Shown here one piece after another: positions 32,720 through 37,571 of a DNA stretch of 37,571 nucleotides (the first letter of the stretch is position 1; each line of letters starts with the position of its first letter). Source of the stretch: Triparma columacea. Taxonomy: Eukaryota > Sar > Bolidophyceae > Parmales > Triparmaceae. The translations under genes and the position numbers were made by a program. The stretch lies in contig BRYA01000384.1 of the NCBI GenBank assembly GCA_030267965.1, positions 1-37,571 on the forward strand, given 5' to 3'. The notes under the pieces were generated by a model. The model saw only the letters and a list, made by a program, of their open reading frames with translations, was not told the origin of the DNA and made no database searches.

Positions 32720-34774
32720 ATGTTTGGCGGAAGAAAGAACAAAGGAAACAACGAAGAGAAGGCTTCTAGCCTCATGACACCAGCTAACAGCCCCACAAGG
32801 TGAGTGGATAGAATGAAAGAAGCGGGCCGCTGTCGACGGCTCTGCTTTCGTTGTCCAATTCAGCACACTCTCACACACTCTCACACACTCTCACCTCACA
32901 TCTCGCACGTAGCGGAGGGGGATCAGTCACAGGCTTTGACAGCGCAGGGCTGGAACGTGCGGCAAAGGCGGCAAAGGATTTGGACAATAGCAAGAATGCA
33001 AAGGCAGCGATTGAGCTCATCAAAACTCAGGAGCTGACAAAGCAGCACGAAGCGAGCATGAAGAGGGCGGAGTTTGACGCCATGAACAAGCAAATGGAGT
33101 TGCAGAGGGTCGAGAAGGAGGGCGACGAGGCTAGGAAGGTAGGTCAACTGCGCTGAGCACGAGGAGCACTGTCAGGAGCACCACAATCAAAATGGCAAAA
33201 CAAACCAACCCCCCCCCCCCCCCCCACACTCGCCCCCGCCCCGCGTCCAATAGACACTTGAGAGAAAGTCCCAGTATGATCGTCAAAGGGAGGAATACAA
33301 AGACCAGCTTGACCGGAAAAAGTTGGCGGACCAACTTCAGGCTCAAAGGGAGATGCAAATGGAGAGCCTCAAGAAGCAGGAGGAGGCAGTCCTCCGACAG
33401 GAGAAGATCCGCCGCGAGACTGCCGCCTACGAGGCCGACCTAAAGTCCAAGGCGGACATTGCCAAGGCAAAGGCAGAGGCAGAGGGGAGGATCAAGCAGG
33501 AGCGCGCCAATCACGACTTGGCGATAGAGAAGCTTAAGATCAAGGCCAAGGAGGAGAAGGATGCCCTGATCGAAAGCGTCAAGGACAGTACTAAACAGGT
33601 CCTCGAAGGTCTCGCGAACTACGTGAGCGACACTGAGCGCCTGCGTAACACCGCCCTCACTGGGAGCGCCGTGGCGCTAGGAATTTACACCGCCAAGGTT
33701 GGGACCGGGGTCGCCGGAAGGTTTATCGAGAAGCACCTCGGTAAGCCCTCCCTCGTCCGCGACACTTCTCGCGCGTCAGTGTCCAAGTTCATTAGCGCGC
33801 CAGTCGCGACCACAAAGAAGATCCTGGGAATGAACGACGCAACCAAGGCGCTTGACGGGATCATACTAGAGAAGAAGCTCAGCACGCAGCTAGAGAAGGT
33901 CGCAGTCGCCACCAGCAACACAAAGAAGAACAGGGCTCCCTTCAGGTAAGGTGGCGAGGGGAGGAGGGGAGAAGGGGAGGAGGAAAGGAGGATTTTCATG
34001 AACGACCTTCGCACACTAACACCAATACCATTTCCCTTTGCTCCTCACCTTAGGCATCTTCTCCTGCACGGCCCCCCAGGAACGGGGAAGACCCTCTTCG
34101 CTCGCAACCTCGCCCAGAACTCCGGTCTCGAGTACGCCATTTTAACAGGAGGTGACGTGGCCCCCCTCGGGAAGGACGGCGTCACCGAGATCCACAAGCT
34201 CTTCGACTGGGCGCACACCTCCCGCAAGGGCCTCCTCCTCTTCGTCGACGAGGCAGACGCCTTCCTTAGGAACCGTGAGACTGAACAAATCAGCGAGGAC
34301 GTCCGCAACGCCCTCAACGCCTTCCTGTACAGGACGGGGACGGAGACCGACAAGTTCATGATGGTGTACGCGAGCAACAAGCCCGAGCAGTTCGATGGGG
34401 CCATCACTGACCGTATCGACGAGATTGTGGAATTCGAGCTCCCGGGGGAGGAGGAGAGGAGGAAGATGATCAACATGTACATCGAAAGGTACCTCAACGA
34501 GCCCGCGTCGGCGTGGGCGAAGAAGGTCGTCATGGATGGCATCTCAGAGTCCGACATCGAGTCTGTCGTCGGCTTAACCGAGGGCTGGAGCGGTAGGGAG
34601 ATCAGCAAGCTCGCCATCGCCTGGCAGTCGAACGCGTACGGCACGGCGGGGGCGGTCATCGATAAGGAGGCGTTTATGGAGGTGGTGGAACAACAGAGGA
34701 ATGCGAACACGACCAAGAACGTGTGGCTGGACAAGGCGAGGGCGGACATGCTGGCGAAGGACGGCAAGGATTAA
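32720..34774 (+). CDS. ATAD3: ATAD3-like mitochondrial AAA+ ATPase
   Basis: Four exons join in phase: 32720-32799, 32913-33138, 33254-33945 and 34054-34774, giving 572 residues, close to animal ATAD3 (about 590-630). The ATAD3 N-terminal domain is clear: TGFDSAGLERAAKAAKDLDN, ELIKTQELTKQHE and a long Glu/Lys/Ala/Gln coiled coil. A hydrophobic segment about 250-275 (NTALTGSAVALGIYTAKVG) corresponds to the membrane anchor. The AAA+ core has Walker A LHGPPGTGKTLFARNLA, Walker B LLLFVDEADAFLRNRE, and sensor 1 YASNKPEQFDGAITDRID, preceded by the conserved ATSNTKKNRAPFR. ATAD3 sits in the mitochondrial inner membrane and supports nucleoid and cristae organisation and cholesterol or lipid transport in animals; the detailed role here is inferred. 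It is divergent from the kinesin gene. Confidence 0.95.
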
Positions 34775-34918
34775 GCGAGGGGGGGGTGGGGGGGCTCCTC
34801 GATCACAGTGAAGTAGTTGTGTTTAGTGTAGAAAATGCCGGCCCCTCTGGGGAAGATTTTCATTAAGACAATCTCTCTGATTTACCCCCACCACCCTTCC
34901 TTCACCCCCAACTCATGT

Positions 34919-35356
34919 TTATGCACAGCACGGCATGCATCCTCCCCTTTGTGTCTTTTCGACGTCCGCCAGTTCACCCTTCCTCTCTTCGTTCTGTCCC
35001 CCGACCTTGAGCGCGTTGAGCGTTTTGACCCACCTCAGTGCCTCCTTCATGTTGTCTGCCTTGAGTGTGTAGATCCGCTCGTTCAGCTCGATTGTGAAGA
35101 AGGACCCGACGTTGTCCTCCATGGCCTCGACGGTCTTGCCCTGGGATACCACCATGGCCTCGATCGTCTTGCCCTGCTCGATGGCCTTGATCTCACCGAC
35201 CTGGGGGAGGTTGAGGGCGGCGAGGAGCTTGGTCATCTTCTTGGACTTGTAGTAAGTCAGGAAGTTACCGTTTGTCTCGAACCAGCGCTTCTGCCAGCGG
35301 CCGTCGCGGGTCATTTTGTGCAGGTAACCGGAGATATGGACGGCGTCGTAGTTCAT
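34919..35356 (-). CDS. Small PH-domain protein with Cys-rich tail
   Basis: A single exon of 145 residues starts with an ATG at 35356. It is nearly all one PH domain: ISGYLHKMTRDGRWQKRWFE (strands 1-2 with the basic R.WQKRWF motif), FLTYYKSKKM, LNLPQVGEIKAIE, SFFTIELNERIYTLKADN and the C-terminal helix MKEALRWVKTLNALK with its conserved Trp. PH domains bind phosphoinositides or proteins at membranes. Two parts are unusual. A near-duplicate QGKTIEAM/QGKTVEAM pair lies in one loop. The end is GGCMPCCA, three cysteines that could be lipid-modified, although it is not a standard CaaX box. It converges with ATAD3, with 144 bases between stops. Confidence 0.88.
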   Translation of the reverse strand: MNYDAVHISGYLHKMTRDGRWQKRWFETNGNFLTYYKSKKMTKLLAALNLPQVGEIKAIEQGKTIEAMVVSQGKTVEAMEDNVGSFFTIELNERIYTLKADNMKEALRWVKTLNALKVGGQNEERKGELADVEKTQRGGCMPCCA

Positions 35357-35962
35357 CGTCTAGGGGAGGGGAAGGGGAGGGGGAGGAAGATGGGGGTGCG
35401 TAGCTGGGTTCTTGGGGGGGGGATGAGGAGGGAGATAGAGGGTGAGAAGGGGGGAAAAAAGGTGGCAAAATGGAGGGACGGAGGAGCGGGGGGGAGAGTC
35501 GGAGTACGAAAAATAGCCACAAAGGAGCAGGGGATGGAAGAGGGAAGGGAGGGATGGGCTGGCCGGAAACTTGTGGGATAAGTTTAGGGATGATCTACAG
35601 GCGTCATGGGGATGGGAGGCCGTTTACCGGGTATACATAGGGAGAAAAGATGGATAGCCGATTTAATTATATACTTTAAGCGTAATCTTACCGATAGATT
35701 TTGGTTAGGAAATGAGGGGGCGGAAGGCGAAAGATTGAGAAAAAGGAGGAAAGAGGAAAGGACACTCATTTTCTCAGGAAGTGCCTGTCTGATTGTAATA
35801 ACGTCAAAAGACAACGAAGATAACATACTAGGGACATTAGAGTGCCAATCAACGCGCAAATAGCTATCTGTAGTGAAATAACCCTTTCAGTGTCGGAGCG
35901 GTGGGAGTGTTTGAGTTAGTGAGGCTATTTTTGAGCTCTCCGCTACAGTATCTCATAATTGA
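35357..35962. other. Divergent spacer, PH-domain protein / APC10
   Basis: The 606 bases hold both promoters. Near the PH gene it is purine-rich (GGGGAGGAG-type), which would be C/T-rich in that gene's sense. The rest is mixed with an AT-rich stretch about 35655-35705. Overlapping open frames on both strands at 35584-35863 do not look like proteins. Confidence 0.45.
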
Positions 35963-37571
35963 ATGAGCTTAGACGATATGAACAGCCCTCTTAGTGATGA
36001 CATATCGCTAAGTAGCGTAGAAACAAGTTCTAGCGTGAGTTTACCTCCTGCTAGCCCTCAAGGTAGCCCCGATGATATGCTACATGCTCCTTCTCCCATC
36101 ATGGAGCGTTCGAATGCTGATGTAGGCGGTGGTGTAGATGGTGTAGACGGTGGAGATGATGTAGATGGCGTTGGTCAACAATATGAACGTTATGATGACC
36201 AACAATTTGAACAACAATTTGAACAACAATACGACGACTTAGATGAAATGTCAGGGGCTAATTTGAGGCAAAATATGAGGGTAGATGAGATGGATCATGA
36301 TGCTGATACAGACGCTGGCCAGGTAAGAGGGGAGATTGTAGGAGATTGTAGTAGAGGGAAGCGAGAGAAGCAAGAGAAGCAAGGAGCGAGTGAAGAAAGT
36401 GAAGCGAGAGAGAGAGCAAGAGATGTGTAAAGAATACAGGATAAAACAAGCCGCAAAAATCAGCAACTGACCACCATCCATCCCCTCACCCCCACCACCA
36501 GATGGACATTATAGACATGGCCTCAATTCAAGACTACTCCCCCACCATGGCCACCCCCGATTCAGCCGTCGATAACAATCACCCAGGCGGCGCCGCCTCC
36601 GCCCAGGGTAACCAGCCCGCCTCCGCCTCTCTGTACGCCGGCCCGGGGAGCGCCAACACTAGCTACCCCCGGCGCAGCTTGGGAGGTAGCATGAACGGCA
36701 TGATGAGGCTAATTAACGCAGCGGGGGGACCGGGGGACGTGAAGATCCCGCCGTACCCGAGGAAGGAATTCGCGGGAGCGTTCGACCGACCCTCGAGGGG
36801 GGGCTCAGCCCCCGGGGCCGGTGCCCCCCCACCACGGTCCGACCTGGTGGAGATCGGCAACAAGGCCGTCTGGACCCTAACCACCGCCAAGCCGGGGAAC
36901 GGCATCCACCAGCTCAGGGACAACTCCCAGGACACCTACTGGCAGTCCGACGGCCTGAGCCCCCACACGATCAGCTGCACGTTCAGCTGCAAGCAGACGA
37001 TAAGCCTGGTCATGCTCTACCTCGACTACACCCTCGACGAGAGTTACACGCCCAAGAAGATCGCTGTCAGCGTGGGGATGTGCAGGGACGATATCGAGGG
37101 AGGCAAGGTTGAGGTTGTGGAGGTGAGCGTGAAGTGGCCTACCAAACATCAACCACCCCTTTGTTCGTTCTCTCCCAACTTCCATCCCTTTGTTCTCTCC
37201 CAACTTCCATCCCTTAACCCCCCCCCCCACCCCCCCCCACCCCAGGTAAACGAGCCCAACGGTTGGGTCGAAATATGGGTAGGCGAGATGAAGGAGTACG
37301 AGTCCCTCTCCCCCTCTTCCCCCCCCCGGTCGTCCATCCCCAACAACAACAACAACAACAACACCGGGAACGAGGGCGTTGGCGGAGGGCCGCAAACTCC
37401 CACAACACCAAGGAACAACACCGCCACCACCACCACCACCAACAACAACAACGGAGGTTCGCCGGACTCGGAAAGTTCCTCCCTACCGTCACCGGGGGAC
37501 GCCTCTGCAGCGACGGAGCCAATGGACGTTCCTAACCAACCCTTTGTTACTACCCCCCCCCCCCCCCCACA
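35963..37571 (+). CDS. APC10: APC10/DOC1-like anaphase-promoting complex subunit (partial)
   Basis: Exons 35963-36322, 36502-37122 and 37246-37571 join at phase 0, and the gene runs off the right edge. The DOC domain is visible: VEIGNKAVWTLTTAKPGNG, HQLRDNSQDTYWQSDG, PHTISCTF and LVMLYLDYTLDESYTPKKI, continuing in exon 3 with VNEPNGWVEI. APC10 is the core APC/C subunit that helps recognise destruction-box substrates for ubiquitination in mitosis. The usual protein is about 185 residues. Here about 240 acidic, Gln- and Pro/Gly-rich residues precede the domain. After WVEIWVGE comes at least 90 residues of Ser/Pro/Asn/Thr-rich, low-complexity sequence where the family would continue into its next strands. 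So the domain may be interrupted by an insertion, or splicing there may differ. The remaining C-terminus lies outside the window. Confidence 0.87.
37338..37363. repeat. (AAC)n microsatellite in APC10
   Basis: A run of AAC triplets encodes consecutive Asn in the low-complexity insert of the APC10-like protein. A second, mixed run of ACC/AAC triplets follows at about 37421-37451 and encodes Thr then Asn. Triplet slippage could change the insert length in frame. Confidence 0.85.

Noticed and set aside
34045..34767. Leftward open frame of 240 codons opposite ATAD3
   Set aside because: It is antisense to a clear AAA+ core with Walker A and B motifs, and its own translation is Ser/Pro-rich without domain signs.
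35584..35863. Overlapping open frames on both strands (85 and 91 codons)
   Set aside because: Neither has domain signs, splice partners or a convincing leader, and overlap on both strands points to chance.

Overview
The window is the left end of a eukaryotic nuclear chromosome. It opens with a (CCCTAA)n telomere, continues through about 1.2 kb of telomere-derived and CT/CA-rich subtelomeric repeats, and then becomes gene-dense to the right edge. Genes have short GT-AG introns, mostly with a GTGAG donor, spacers of a few hundred bases or less, and many G or C homopolymer runs. A DASH cryptochrome, a lone HSF-type factor, a diacylglycerol-lipase homologue, a bacterial-type TtcA domain and ciliate/algal-style compact genes suggest a small unicellular, probably photosynthetic protist. 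A stramenopile such as a bolidophyte/Parmales-type alga is my best guess, but that is inference, not proof.

Layout. 1-1241: telomere and subtelomere. 1242-7928 (-): a giant membrane protein with repeated START-like modules and a C-terminal multi-pass domain that resembles XK-related proteins. 8575-9641 (-): CCDC124/Lso2-like ribosome-associated protein, head-to-head with a FIP1-like mRNA 3'-end processing factor (10141-11455, +, with an assembly gap). 11761-15720 (+): seven exons join in phase to give a cysteine-desulfurase-like enzyme fused to a TtcA-type tRNA thiolase, the most interesting gene here. 15782-~17839 (-): ubiquitin-specific protease with an unresolved 5' end, facing a coiled-coil protein (18085-19552, +). 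19887-20450 (-): an unrecognised acidic protein, divergent from a diacylglycerol lipase (20747-23184, +). 23413-24701 (-): small heat-shock-factor-like protein with a gap in its last intron. 25020-25496: a MITE-like element. 25538-27573 (+): DASH cryptochrome. 27662-28696 (-): unrecognised membrane-anchored or secreted protein. 29428-32561 (-): kinesin, probably kinesin-4-like, divergent from ATAD3 (32720-34774, +). 34919-35356 (-): small PH-domain protein. 35963 to the right edge (+): APC10/DOC1, cut by the window end.

The genes are mostly unrelated housekeeping functions packed together rather than a pathway. The one built-in pathway is the fusion at 11761-15720, where a PLP-dependent sulfur-mobilising domain and a sulfur-accepting tRNA-thiolation domain lie on one polypeptide. 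Exon models were built by hand from splice motifs and phase; wherever I state a splice phase, it was checked by codon counting. No transcript data or database searches were available.
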